Shown: positions 24,621 to 33,522, counted from the stretch's first letter. The stretch: 64,000 nucleotides of DNA from JBEIQE01 sp040376705 (GCA_040376705.1 JBEIQE010000003.1:62001-126000); one strand, 5' to 3'. A program made the numbers and translations. The notes: a model not told the origin generated them from the letters alone.

Positions 24621-26411
24621 ATGGCACAGGCTTATCAGATTATCGATCACACCTACGATGTTGTGGTCGTTGGCGCTGGCGGCGCAGGTTTGCGCGCCAC
24701 TTTCGGTATGGCGCAGAAGGGCCTTAAAACCGCCTGTATTACCAAAGTGTTTCCCACACGCTCGCACACAGTGGCAGCGCAGGGTGGTATCTCCGCCGCG
24801 CTCGGCAACATGAGTGAAGATGACTGGCGCTACCACATGTACGATACCGTCAAGGGGTCGGACTGGCTGGGCGATCAGGACGCGATTGAGTATATGTGCA
24901 AAGAGGCCATTCCAGCCATCATCGAGCTTGAGCACTACGGCGTGCCATTCTCTCGCACGGCCGACGGCAAGATCTACCAGCGCGCTTTTGGCGGCATGAC
25001 CGCCCAATATGGCAAGACCCAGGCCTACCGCACCTGCGCCGCGGCTGACCGCACCGGCCATGCCATTCTGCATACGCTCTACACACAGGCGCTGCGCCAT
25101 AATGCCGAGTTCTTCATCGAGTACTTTGCGCTCGACCTGATCATGGACGAAGAAGGCGTTTGCCGCGGCGTGATTGCCATGAATATGGATGACGGCACCA
25201 TTCACCGCTTCCGCGGGCATGAGGTCGTGCTGGCCACCGGCGGTTATGGCCGTGCCTATTTCTCGGCTACCTCAGCCCATACCTGCACCGGCGATGGTAA
25301 TGCCATGGCCCTGCGTGCCGGCCTGCCTGTGCAGGACATGGAGTTCGTACAGTTCCACCCCACCGGTATTTACGGTGCGGGCTGCCTCATCACCGAGGGT
25401 GTGCGTGGTGAAGGCGGTATTCTGCGTAATGCGCAGGGCGAGCGCTTCATGGAGCGTTATGCCCCTTCAGCTAAAGACCTCGCCTCGCGCGATGTTGTCA
25501 GCCGCTCAATGACCATCGAAATCCGCGAAGGTCGCGGCGTCGGTCCCAATAAAGACCATATTTTCCTGCATCTTGAGCATCTCGACCCGAAGATCATCCA
25601 CGAGCGTCTGCCCGGTATTTCCGAAAGCGCGCGCGTGTTTGCGGGTGTTGATGTAACCAAGCAGCCCATTCCGGTTATCCCCACGGTTCACTACAACATG
25701 GGTGGCGTGCCGACCAACTATCATGGCGAAGTCGTCACCATTAAAAACGGCAACCCCGACACAGTCGTCCAGGGCCTGATGGCGATTGGCGAGGCTGCTT
25801 GCGTATCGGTGCATGGCGCCAACCGCTTGGGCAGTAACTCGCTGCTCGATCTCGTGGTGTTTGGCCGTGCTGCCGCTAACCGCGCGGCTGAGGTGGTGAA
25901 GCCCGGCGCTGCGCATAAAGACCTGCCCGCCACCAGCGCCGATCGTGCGCTCAGCCGCCTTGATCATATCCGCCACAACAAGCAGGAAATCAAAACCGCC
26001 GACCTGCGCCTTGAAATGCAGCGCACCATGCAGAACAACTGCGCTGTGTTCCGTACCGGCGAAATTCTGCAGGAAGGCTACGACAAGCTCAAAGCCTCAT
26101 GGGCCAAGAAGGCAGGCCTCGGCGTGGTCGACAAGTCGCTCATCTGGAACAGCGACCTTATTGAAACACTTGAGCTGGACAACCTCATGTATCAGGCCAT
26201 GGCCACTGTGGCCTCAGGCGTTGCACGTAAGGAAAGCCGCGGCGCGCATGCGCGTGAGGACTTCCCCAACCGTGATGATGTTGAGTGGATGAAGCACAGT
26301 GCCGCTTGGGTTGCCGATAGCGGCGAGGTGAAGCTCGACTACCGCCCCGTGCACCTCTACACCCTCACCGACGACATCGAAGTCATCGCGCCGAAGGCAC
26401 GAGTTTATTGA
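24621..26411 (+). CDS. sdhA: Succinate dehydrogenase flavoprotein subunit
   Basis: A 596-residue flavoprotein that oxidises succinate to fumarate. The FAD-binding VVVVGAGGAGLRATFG is at about residues 12-27, the covalent-flavin His is in RSHTVAAQGG, and active-site blocks HPTGIYGAGCLITEGVRGEG and HYNMGGVPTN follow, with GSNSLLDLVVFGRAA near residue 405. Full length and well conserved. Its TGA overlaps by one base the ATG of an unrelated AT-rich gene before sdhB, which is not the normal arrangement. Confidence 0.98.
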   Translation: MAQAYQIIDHTYDVVVVGAGGAGLRATFGMAQKGLKTACITKVFPTRSHTVAAQGGISAALGNMSEDDWRYHMYDTVKGSDWLGDQDAIEYMCKEAIPAIIELEHYGVPFSRTADGKIYQRAFGGMTAQYGKTQAYRTCAAADRTGHAILHTLYTQALRHNAEFFIEYFALDLIMDEEGVCRGVIAMNMDDGTIHRFRGHEVVLATGGYGRAYFSATSAHTCTGDGNAMALRAGLPVQDMEFVQFHPTGIYGAGCLITEGVRGEGGILRNAQGERFMERYAPSAKDLASRDVVSRSMTIEIREGRGVGPNKDHIFLHLEHLDPKIIHERLPGISESARVFAGVDVTKQPIPVIPTVHYNMGGVPTNYHGEVVTIKNGNPDTVVQGLMAIGEAACVSVHGANRLGSNSLLDLVVFGRAAANRAAEVVKPGAAHKDLPATSADRALSRLDHIRHNKQEIKTADLRLEMQRTMQNNCAVFRTGEILQEGYDKLKASWAKKAGLGVVDKSLIWNSDLIETLELDNLMYQAMATVASGVARKESRGAHAREDFPNRDDVEWMKHSAAWVADSGEVKLDYRPVHLYTLTDDIEVIAPKARVY

Positions 26412-26908
26412 TGCTGATTAAAGTACCCACATCATGTGAGACAAAAGATAGCTTTGTGTTTATTGGCGTTTTTTTGTCAGGCTATTATGTACTAGATAAG
26501 TTTTCGCATACCTATTTAGGTAGCGTAAGTCGGTGGCTATATCAGAATGGCTATGAGGGAAGTTTTTTAAAGTCGTTTAGTACCTTTATGACTTACTCTT
26601 ATCCTTTTCCGCTTAGCTTTTTAGCTATTTCCTTTATAGTAGGGCTAGTATTTCTTGGGCGTTTTTCTCCAGTAGTAATTTGCTCTTTACTGCTTGCGAC
26701 ACTTCTTTCCCTATATGGTACATTGAAAGTCTACTGGATAGGTGAGCCCTCTGCCATATTGACATACCATGCTTGGTCAGCTTTGCAGCGTATACCGAAT
26801 ACTGTTTTCTACGCTGTTTTATTCAATTTATTGGTTCGCGTTCTTGTTAACTATAGGAATCGTCGGATAGTTGGTCCATTGATCGGAACTGAGGTAAAAA
26901 ATGGCTGA
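26411..26908 (+). CDS. AT-rich membrane protein of unknown function inserted between sdhA and sdhB
   Basis: A 165-residue hydrophobic protein with about four membrane segments (near 14-28, 60-80, 87-105 and 137-150, for example FPLSFLAISFIVGLVFLG). Its ATG overlaps the sdhA stop (TGATG) and its end overlaps the sdhB start by 8 bases. Base composition differs sharply from the flanks: lines 26461-26520 and 26581-26640 are about 33% G+C by hand count, against about 52% in the sdhA line 25561-25620. Codons are A/T-ending. No family recognised. The overlaps keep the sdh operon transcribable, so it is a clean in-operon insertion rather than a disruption. Confidence 0.7.
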   Translation: MLIKVPTSCETKDSFVFIGVFLSGYYVLDKFSHTYLGSVSRWLYQNGYEGSFLKSFSTFMTYSYPFPLSFLAISFIVGLVFLGRFSPVVICSLLLATLLSLYGTLKVYWIGEPSAILTYHAWSALQRIPNTVFYAVLFNLLVRVLVNYRNRRIVGPLIGTEVKNG

Positions 26909-27680
26909 ATTTTCACTTCCCGCGAACTCGAAGGTTGCCGAAGGCAAGACCTGGGCTGCCAAGCCCGATGCCAAAAAGAAGCGCAACTTTAAGGTCTACC
27001 GCTATAATCCGGACGATGCCGCCAACCCGCGCCTCGATACCTATGAGGTCGATATGGCCGAGTGCGGCCCGATGGTGCTTGATGCGCTAATCCACATCAA
27101 GAACGACATCGACCCCACGCTCACCTTCCGCCGTTCGTGCCGCGAAGGTATTTGTGGCTCATGCGCCATGAACATCGATGGCACCAACACGCTCGCGTGC
27201 CTCAAGCATACGGACGACTGCCGTGGGGATGTCAAAATCTACCCGTTGCCGCATATGCCGGTGGTGAAGGATTTAGTCCCTGACCTCAGCAGGGTCTACG
27301 CCCAGTACCAGAGCATCCAGCCATGGCTGCAAACCGTTAGCCCCGCGCCGGAGCGCGAGCGTCTGCAGAGCCCTGAGGACCGCGCCAAGCTCGATGGTCT
27401 CTACGAGTGCATCCTGTGCTTCTGCTGTTCTACCTCATGCCCCAGCTACTGGTGGAATGGCGATCGCTACCTCGGCCCCGCCATTCTGCTGCAGGCCTAC
27501 CGCTGGATTGCCGATAGCCGCGATGAAATGACTGGCGAGCGCCTTGATGCGCTTGAAGATCCGTTCAAGCTCTATCGCTGCCATACTATCATGAACTGCA
27601 CCAAGACCTGCCCCAAGGGCCTTAACCCCGCCAAGGCAATTGCCGAGATCAAGAAGTTGATGGTTGAGCGCAGGGTATAA
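26901..27680 (+). CDS. sdhB: Succinate dehydrogenase iron-sulfur subunit
   Basis: A 259-residue subunit carrying three Fe-S clusters between SdhA flavin and the quinone site. [2Fe-2S] ligands are in SCREGICGSC and TLAC; [4Fe-4S] and [3Fe-4S] ligands are in CILCFCCSTSCPSYWW, CHTIMNCTKTCPKGLNP. Length is typical. The ATG at 26901 follows GAGGTAAAAA (GAGG) located inside the preceding AT-rich gene, so translation is probably coupled to that gene. Confidence 0.98.
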   Translation: MAEFSLPANSKVAEGKTWAAKPDAKKKRNFKVYRYNPDDAANPRLDTYEVDMAECGPMVLDALIHIKNDIDPTLTFRRSCREGICGSCAMNIDGTNTLACLKHTDDCRGDVKIYPLPHMPVVKDLVPDLSRVYAQYQSIQPWLQTVSPAPERERLQSPEDRAKLDGLYECILCFCCSTSCPSYWWNGDRYLGPAILLQAYRWIADSRDEMTGERLDALEDPFKLYRCHTIMNCTKTCPKGLNPAKAIAEIKKLMVERRV

Positions 27681-27684
27681 CAGC

Positions 27685-28212
27685 GTGGCGAAGGCACCCG
27701 TCGCTTCGCCAGCCAAGTCGTTTACGCAAACAGCGCGCCTGCAAAGGCCGCTGTTTGTTTTTTTCCTCGATCTGGATGATGTGCTGATCACCCGCCGGGC
27801 CGAGCACGCGTTGGGCGCAGGTAAGGCGCATGCCAATACGATTGACCCTGTGGCCATGGCGTTGTTCAACCGCTTGGCGCAGAAAGCCGAAGAAGAAAAA
27901 GGCTATGATGTGCGCGTGGTGCTGACCAGCGCCCGCCGGTTTGATCGCGGCATCAGGCAGTTCCTGCAGCGCAATGGCCTTAAGGCCAGGTTCCATCGCA
28001 ACTGGCGCACAGGCCGTGGCGGGCCGCTGCGTGGGGATGAAGTGCAGAGCTGGCTAAAAGCACATCCCAAAGCCAGCGGCTACCTGATCTTCGATGATCG
28101 TGAAGACTTTTTGCCTGAGCAGGAAAAACACCTCGTGCACTGCCAGCTCGATAACGGCCTGAGCTGGCAGAACTATGACTATGCCCGCCGGTTCATGGGG
28201 CTCAAGCCATGA
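27685..28212 (+). CDS. HAD-superfamily protein, first of a tandem pair
   Basis: A 175-residue HAD-fold protein. Motif I FFLDLDDVLITRR holds the nucleophile and acid Asp, motif II is VVLTSARR, and the last acidic motif is YLIFDDRED. There is no large cap domain. The sequence resembles the short HAD domains found in RNA-repair and related proteins, but I cannot fix the substrate. A GTG start at 27685, just after the sdhB stop, is preferred over a TTG at 27664 inside sdhB. It overlaps the next gene by 4 bases and is its paralogue. Confidence 0.7.
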   Translation: MAKAPVASPAKSFTQTARLQRPLFVFFLDLDDVLITRRAEHALGAGKAHANTIDPVAMALFNRLAQKAEEEKGYDVRVVLTSARRFDRGIRQFLQRNGLKARFHRNWRTGRGGPLRGDEVQSWLKAHPKASGYLIFDDREDFLPEQEKHLVHCQLDNGLSWQNYDYARRFMGLKP

Positions 28213-28715
28213 CCCGTAAACCCGTGCGCCCTGTTATCTTCCTCGATCTCGATAACGTGCTGATCACGCATCGCGCCTGCTTTGCTGCGGGCGAAACCGC
28301 CAATATGGATACGATCTTCGACCCCATCGCCATGGGGTTACTTAACCGCATCATTGAGGCGACGGGCGCCGAGATTGTGCTATGCACCGCCCATCGCGAT
28401 AAACCGAGCATCCGTGACACCTTAAAGCGCAACGGTCTGAAAGGTGATTTCCACCAGCACTTCATGACCGACCTCGGCCCCGGCCCACGCGGGGAGCAGG
28501 TGCAGCGCTGGCTCGATGCGCATCCCGAAGTGACCAATTACGTGATCCTTGATGATCTGGAGCAAGGCTTTTTGCCGTCGCAAAAACCGCACCATGTACG
28601 CCCGCCCAAGCGCGATGGCCTGTCGTTCCAGAACTTCCTCGATGCCCTCAAGGTGCTTGGTGCGCCAGCCCCGCGTACAGGCGTGAAGTTCAGGGTACCC
28701 CCTGCTTATAATTAG
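28209..28715 (+). CDS. HAD-superfamily protein, second of a tandem pair
   Basis: A 168-residue paralogue of the preceding gene. Aligned blocks are IFLDLDNVLITHRA, DPIAMGLLNRII, IVLCTAHRDKP, RNGLKGDFHQHF, GEQVQRWLDAHPE and YVILDDLEQGFLP, each with a counterpart in the upstream protein. The catalytic DxD is kept (DLD), so both copies look active. The start overlaps the previous stop (ATGA). Tandem duplication after sdhB with both catalytic sets intact suggests two related activities rather than decay. Confidence 0.7.
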   Translation: MTRKPVRPVIFLDLDNVLITHRACFAAGETANMDTIFDPIAMGLLNRIIEATGAEIVLCTAHRDKPSIRDTLKRNGLKGDFHQHFMTDLGPGPRGEQVQRWLDAHPEVTNYVILDDLEQGFLPSQKPHHVRPPKRDGLSFQNFLDALKVLGAPAPRTGVKFRVPPAYN

Positions 28716-28724
28716 GAGAGCCTC

Positions 28725-28985
28725 ATGAAACTCATGCCCTATACACCCACAGCAGTGCTGGTGGTTGCACTGGCGGCCATTCAGCTCTCAGGCAATGATA
28801 AAGCGCCATTTTTGCTGGCCATGCCGCTGGTGCTGTCGGTTGCTGTTTTCATTCTCATGCTGGCGCGGCCCTATAAATGGCCGTTGCGTTTGCTGTCTTT
28901 GTTGCCATGGATCTATATTGCAGGCGCGGCCGCGCTCTCACGGGCAGGGATTATCAGTTCGGCTCTTACGCTGGGTTTCAGGTAG
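28725..28985 (+). CDS. Small membrane protein
   Basis: An 86-residue protein with three hydrophobic segments (TAVLVVALAAIQL, FLLAMPLVLSVAVFILML, LLSLLPWIYIAGAAAL). AGGAGAGCC precedes the ATG. It is the last gene of the sdh-HAD run and overlaps the convergent metallopeptidase-like gene by 8 bases. No family recognised. Confidence 0.55.
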   Translation: MKLMPYTPTAVLVVALAAIQLSGNDKAPFLLAMPLVLSVAVFILMLARPYKWPLRLLSLLPWIYIAGAAALSRAGIISSALTLGFR

Positions 28986-30087
28986 TCAGCCCGCGGGCCA
29001 TTAGTTTGGGCATGTAAATCTGCGCAGCCTCAAGCGTGAGGCCAGCTATAAACAGCTCATGTGTGCTGAGTGGGGTTCCCATATTCCACATGGCCTGCAA
29101 CCCGCGCAGTCTGCGTTTTAAATCAGGCAGTTTACGGCTTTTCTCATAGCCTGCTGGTTTACCTAAGTGTCGGTTGAGTTTGGCGTTCAGGCCTTTATAT
29201 AACTTGCGCGAGGCCTTTGCGCCAAACACACTATCCATATCCGGCCCTGCGCACAGCGCGGGCGCTGTCAGGTGGCAGGTCAGCATCTGCGGTGATTCAA
29301 GGAAACTGGTTAGCACCCAGCCGGAGAGGTCGGCCTCTATAACGCCTTTATGCCCACCCATGTCGGCATAGCTCTTATAGGCAAAGCGGTCAGCCCCGCG
29401 CTCATCTGCATGGCGTTTTTCAAGGGGCTGCTTATTGGGAATATGCTGGCGCGCATGCCCGAGCTCATGGAGCTGCAGCAGCAGGCGCTGGTCGGCATTA
29501 TCCGGTACGTGCTCGGCCAGTCTGCCGGCATGGCATAAATGATCGCGCCACACTTCGGCAGGGCTCCAGCCCTCAGGGGGAATGCTGATGAGGTGCCAGC
29601 CTGCACGGCTCTGGCTGCCGCTCAGCATACTGGCGGGCAGATTGACGGACTGGGGACTAACTGCGGCCAGTTCGTTCAGCAGTTCAGACGGGGTAGACGG
29701 TATTTTCAGGCGTGCGCAATAGGGGCTGACTGATTCTTTACGCTCTTCAAGCAGAATGGCCTGATCCAGCTCAATTCCGCGCTCTTCAAGCTGCTCGAGT
29801 AGAATATCATTACGTTCTTCAGCCTGCATGGCTGTCATGTAGTTAGCATTTCCAAGGTGGTTATGGGGCAGGTTGTCGGTGTTTATAAGCACTACCGGCC
29901 GGCCCGAAACGACTGACATTTCAGCCTCGCTCAGCACCGGCCGCAAGGCCGGGGCGGTTGCGGGGTTGCCCGCGGTAAAGGCCAAGGCTGCCACATCGTT
30001 AAACGCAGCCAGTGGGCGTAGGCCCTGTTCGCGCTGCTGCTGGTAGCGCTGTATGATTAGCGGATAGGGGCTATGCGTGAGCTGCAT
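28978..30087 (-). CDS. Putative HExxH zinc metallopeptidase, second of a tandem pair
   Basis: A 369-residue protein without signal peptide. LHELGHARQ (His207, Glu208, His211) is a zincin HExxH motif and HADERGADRFAY (Glu229 or nearby Asp) lies about 20 residues further on, where a third zinc ligand of a gluzincin is expected. It is homologous along its length to the gene upstream: YQQQREQGLRPLAAFN, LSEAEMSVVSGRPVVL and the C-terminal RRLRGLQAMWN...AGLTLEAAQIYMPKLM each have a match there. No known peptidase family recognised. Its start overlaps the upstream gene by 17 bases, so they are cotranscribed. Confidence 0.62.
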   Translation of the reverse strand: MQLTHSPYPLIIQRYQQQREQGLRPLAAFNDVAALAFTAGNPATAPALRPVLSEAEMSVVSGRPVVLINTDNLPHNHLGNANYMTAMQAEERNDILLEQLEERGIELDQAILLEERKESVSPYCARLKIPSTPSELLNELAAVSPQSVNLPASMLSGSQSRAGWHLISIPPEGWSPAEVWRDHLCHAGRLAEHVPDNADQRLLLQLHELGHARQHIPNKQPLEKRHADERGADRFAYKSYADMGGHKGVIEADLSGWVLTSFLESPQMLTCHLTAPALCAGPDMDSVFGAKASRKLYKGLNAKLNRHLGKPAGYEKSRKLPDLKRRLRGLQAMWNMGTPLSTHELFIAGLTLEAAQIYMPKLMARGLTT

Positions 30088-31402
30088 TTTGGCGGGTAAA
30101 CGAGCGGGTATGAACCTGCCTGAACTGTGTGCGGGTTTTCATCAGGTCCGGCCAATAAAGCGAGGCCCCTTCCAGCACCAGCCCGGCAAAGTAGGTGGTG
30201 TCTTTATCCATCTTCACGCTCTGAGAATTCCAGATTTTCTTGAGCGCCAGCAGACGGCGCTCGGCACGGATACCGGCTTTCTTGCTTACCTTGTCGTCGG
30301 CCTTACGCGCAGCTTTCATCAGCGCCTTGATATGCGCTTTGCGCGCAGGATTATCCTTGGGATAGTGATTTCCAAGCGCAGCTTTAATCTCGGCCGAGGT
30401 AAGGTCAAACTTCTGTGCGGTCAGCAGCATGGCGGTGCGGGCTCGCAGCTCAAAGCGTATATGCTCCACGCGCTGTACCGGCCATTCGGCAATGCTGTTT
30501 TCAAGAATGGCGGGGGTAGTGGTATGGCCTGACCAGGTACGCGGTGTAGTACAGAATGAATCAACGCAGCGGCCCGCCAGAAACGCCTCAACCGTGCCCT
30601 GCGGCACCCCCAGCTTTTGGGCATAGGGAATGGCATAACGGTCGGCATCCACCTCGCCGAAGTAGCTCTCGAACTTGGTGGGCCCTCCTGGATAAGGCTG
30701 CATGGCATGGCGTAGCTCATGTCCCACAATCAGGGTCTGCAGGTCGCCATTAGCGGGAATATACTGCACGATGTTTGCCGGCATGCCGGTCCACATCTGC
30801 CACAAGACCTTGGGGCCAAAGCGGGCAGGGTAAAGGCGGATGATGGTAATATCACTCACGCGTGAGGGCGGCCAGCGGTGCGGCCATAAGCTGGGCTGCC
30901 TGAGTTTGGCCAGCGGGTGATCAGCCGGTAAAGGGGGCTGCGGCGCAAACTTGGGGTCTTCCTTCATGTCGAGCTGATAGGAGATGGCGGCCAGACCTTT
31001 GCCGTTCGACTCCTTGATGTTGTCGCGCGGGTCCTTGATTTTATCCCAGAATTTTTGGGTGACCTTTGACAGCATGATCTGTTTGGTCTCGCGCCAGTTG
31101 GCACGGGCGGTTTCGTAGTTATGCGTGCCGTTGATGACCTTGGGTGAGCTTTCCTTGCTGGCCAGCTGGAACAGCCATACAGGTTTGCCTGCAAGCGAGG
31201 ACAGCTCGCCATCGCTCAGAATGGGGTGTGTAGAAGGCATCTCGGCATCCACAGCCATTTTGCTATGAACCCAGCCAATTTCACGCGCCTTGTTAAACGC
31301 TGCAGCCGGGAATTGCCCTGCCGCACGCTGCTGCTCATAGGTTTGCGACAGCCGGTTAAACGCACCGGTTGGCCGACCTATATCGAGCTTCGGTTTGCCC
31401 AT
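30071..31402 (-). CDS. Putative HExxH zinc metallopeptidase, first of a tandem pair
   Basis: A 443-residue paralogue of the next gene. The zincin motif is VGHELRHAM (His228, Glu229, His232), and FGEVDADRYAIPY gives Glu250 as the likely third ligand, at the same spacing as in the partner. A Pro-rich and Trp-rich region (about 155-205) precedes the motif and is not in the partner. The C-terminal third is basic and helical (KAALGNHYPKDNPARKAHIK). No signal peptide. Related sequence blocks but different specificity loops suggest two cytosolic or effector peptidases that act as a pair; this is inference. Confidence 0.62.
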   Translation of the reverse strand: MGKPKLDIGRPTGAFNRLSQTYEQQRAAGQFPAAAFNKAREIGWVHSKMAVDAEMPSTHPILSDGELSSLAGKPVWLFQLASKESSPKVINGTHNYETARANWRETKQIMLSKVTQKFWDKIKDPRDNIKESNGKGLAAISYQLDMKEDPKFAPQPPLPADHPLAKLRQPSLWPHRWPPSRVSDITIIRLYPARFGPKVLWQMWTGMPANIVQYIPANGDLQTLIVGHELRHAMQPYPGGPTKFESYFGEVDADRYAIPYAQKLGVPQGTVEAFLAGRCVDSFCTTPRTWSGHTTTPAILENSIAEWPVQRVEHIRFELRARTAMLLTAQKFDLTSAEIKAALGNHYPKDNPARKAHIKALMKAARKADDKVSKKAGIRAERRLLALKKIWNSQSVKMDKDTTYFAGLVLEGASLYWPDLMKTRTQFRQVHTRSFTRQNAAHA

Positions 31403-31492
31403 TATTGCCCCTGCTCATTTTTGTACTTTTCGTACTTTCGAACCAGCCTAACAGGTCAGCCGAAGCTGGCAATCACTAAAATACAGGCCTGA

Positions 31493-31966
31493 TTAAGCCT
31501 GCTCTTTCATGGTGTCGTCGGGGGTTTTCCAGTCTTCTGGCGCACCGAGAATCTTAACGGCGGTGCCAAACGCATGGGTTTCGTAGGCGGCCATCATGCC
31601 GTCCTCAACCGGAACCTCATAACGCAGGATATGAAACTGGGCATGGATAACCGCATGCGCGCCTTGGCGCAGGGCTTCCTTCTGCAGATTGTAAATTGCA
31701 ATGTCGGTGGCCTGATGCGGGTCAGCCGCACGGCCGGGGGGGCAGGGCACGTAAGCCCAGGCACGCACGGTGTTGATGATCGCGTATTTGTAACGAATGT
31801 CGCCGGTGATGATGCGAATGGCAGCAATCTGCGCCTTCATCGCCTGATCCATACGGCGGCGCTCTTCCTCCTGCTTGGCGCGGAATTCATCCCGTGCCTG
31901 ACGCTCCGCCTCATAGGCGGCGAAATTCTTGGCGAAATCGCGAAACTTTCCAAACATGCGGCCCAA
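31493..31966 (-). CDS. YbjQ-like (DUF74) domain protein with coiled-coil N-terminus
   Basis: A 157-residue protein. Residues 1-48 are strongly charged and helical (EAERQARDEFRAKQEEERRR), a likely coiled coil. The rest resembles the YbjQ/heavy-metal-binding fold: IRIITGDIRYKYAIINTVRA, then a helix with GAHAVIHAQFHI and the final HAFGTAVKI. In YbjQ proteins the comparable block is GADAVIGVRF...GTAV. The function of this family is uncertain. It is divergent from zapE, with start codons at most 51 bases apart. Confidence 0.55.
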   Translation of the reverse strand: MGRMFGKFRDFAKNFAAYEAERQARDEFRAKQEEERRRMDQAMKAQIAAIRIITGDIRYKYAIINTVRAWAYVPCPPGRAADPHQATDIAIYNLQKEALRQGAHAVIHAQFHILRYEVPVEDGMMAAYETHAFGTAVKILGAPEDWKTPDDTMKEQA

Positions 31967-32016
31967 GTTATCAGAAAAACGTGCCTAATCAAGCCGACTC
32001 GGCTAACAAGTGTGCC

Positions 32017-33093
32017 GTGAGTCTTTCGAGCATCTATAGCGCGCGCGTTGCTGCGGGCGAGATTACCGCCGACCCTGTGCAGCTGCAGGGCGTGCTGGCG
32101 CTCGAGCGGCTGGCTGCGCAGCTGGCCCAGCCCATCAAGCGCAGTATCTTCCGCCGCAAGGCAGCGCCAGTGCGCGGGCTGTACCTGTGGGGGCCGGTTG
32201 GCCGCGGCAAGAGCATGCTCATGGATATGTTCTTTGCCGAGGTGACAGAGCCAGCCAAACGCCGCGTGCATTTTCATGCTTTCATGCTTGAGGTGCACGA
32301 CCGTATCCACGCTTGGCGGCAGGTTGGTGAAGGCGACCCGCTGCCGCGCGTGGCTAAAGATATCGCCATGGATACCCGCCTCATCTGCTTCGATGAATTC
32401 CAGATTACTGATGTGGCCGATGCCATGATCATCGGCCGCCTGTTCACCGCGATGTTCGAGGAGGGCGTGGTGATGGTCGCCACCTCCAACACCCCACCGG
32501 ATGATTTGTATCGCGATGGTTTGCAGCGGGCGCTGTTCATTCCCTTCATCGGCCTGCTTAAAGAGCGGTGTGATGTGGTGCAGGTGGCGGGTCCGCAGGA
32601 TTACCGCCGCCGCCGGCTTAAGGGGGCTGAGACGTATCTGGTGCCCAATGATGCAGGAGCACAGGCACACCTCGAGCGCAGCTTTGCCGAACTGACAGAT
32701 AATTCAAAAGGTGAGCGCGTGATACTGGAGGTGAAGGGCCACCGGCTAGATGTACCGCGCGCCGCGCATGGCGTGGCGTGGTTCAGCTTTAAAGACCTGT
32801 GCACAAGAGCGTATGGCAGTGTGGACTACGATGTGCTGGCCAGTACCTACAGTACTATTATAGTAAGCGATATCGAGACCATCGCGCCAGATTCCAAAGA
32901 CATTGCCCGCCGCTTCATCACACTTATAGATGTGCTGTACGACCGTCGGGTGAAGCTCATTGCCAGTGCCAGCGTGCAGCCCGAATGGATTTATCCGGCT
33001 GGGCAGCTGGTGGGCGAGTTCGAGCGCACAGTCTCGCGCCTGATTGAAATGCATTCAGCTGAATATTGGGAAACGGCGCATATTCCCGCTTAA
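32017..33093 (+). CDS. zapE: AFG1/ZapE-family ATPase
   Basis: A 358-residue P-loop ATPase. Walker A is GPVGRGKSML, Walker B is LICFDEFQITD, and sensor and arginine regions (MVATSNTPPDDLY) follow, as in E. coli ZapE and mitochondrial AFG1. ZapE destabilises FtsZ and acts at late division; AFG1 relatives act in protein quality control. The GTG at 32017 gives SLSSIYSARVAAGEITADP, the expected family N-terminus; an alternative GTG at 31981 adds 12 residues. Neither has a clear Shine-Dalgarno. The C-terminal PAGQLVGEFERTVSRLIEMH is the conserved AFG1 end. Confidence 0.9.
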   Translation: MSLSSIYSARVAAGEITADPVQLQGVLALERLAAQLAQPIKRSIFRRKAAPVRGLYLWGPVGRGKSMLMDMFFAEVTEPAKRRVHFHAFMLEVHDRIHAWRQVGEGDPLPRVAKDIAMDTRLICFDEFQITDVADAMIIGRLFTAMFEEGVVMVATSNTPPDDLYRDGLQRALFIPFIGLLKERCDVVQVAGPQDYRRRRLKGAETYLVPNDAGAQAHLERSFAELTDNSKGERVILEVKGHRLDVPRAAHGVAWFSFKDLCTRAYGSVDYDVLASTYSTIIVSDIETIAPDSKDIARRFITLIDVLYDRRVKLIASASVQPEWIYPAGQLVGEFERTVSRLIEMHSAEYWETAHIPA

Positions 33094-33127
33094 ATCATGG
33101 CTCAAGCCCAAGGTATGTTTGCAATGC

Positions 33128-33150
33128 AGCCCTGCGTCCAGTGCAGGGCT
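33128..33150 (+). terminator. Hairpin, probable terminator after zapE
   Basis: AGCCCTGC (33128-33135), loop GTCCAGT, GCAGGGCT (33143-33150), followed by TTGCTATTTG. The stem is perfect but the T run is broken. Confidence 0.55.
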
Positions 33151-33302
33151 TGCTATTTGTGCTTGTTTTACAGGCGCTTCGCTGTGTTGACGGACATGAC
33201 TGCAATTTTAAACAAACCCCTAATTTAAAGGCGCATTAAGCATCAAAAGATAGGGTTGAGAGAGATAAATAATCCGGCCAGTTGAACAGTGAGGGACGCA
33301 TA

Positions 33303-33473
33303 ATGAGGGCTCAGACTAACGCAGCACGCAATACCGAGCGCAAATCTTGGCAGACCATGGCCGCTAATACCAAGGCCGAGCCAATGCACCGTGCTATGGC
33401 GCTGGTTCGCCTCAAGCATACCAATGCACAGGCGTTCCACGATAAATGCCTGCAGATTCTGCACGACGCCTGA
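33303..33473 (+). CDS. Small basic protein, unknown
   Basis: A 56-residue hydrophilic protein (RAQTNAARNTERKSWQTM at the N-terminus). GAGGGA lies 6 bases before the ATG at 33303, which supports real translation. Mostly helical, rich in Ala, Lys and Gln. No family recognised. It stands alone between zapE and the DUF2336 gene. Confidence 0.45.
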   Translation: MRAQTNAARNTERKSWQTMAANTKAEPMHRAMALVRLKHTNAQAFHDKCLQILHDA

Positions 33474-33522
33474 TCAGCGGGTGTATTGATCATATAAAAG
33501 TTCAGTACAAAACTTGACTCCG

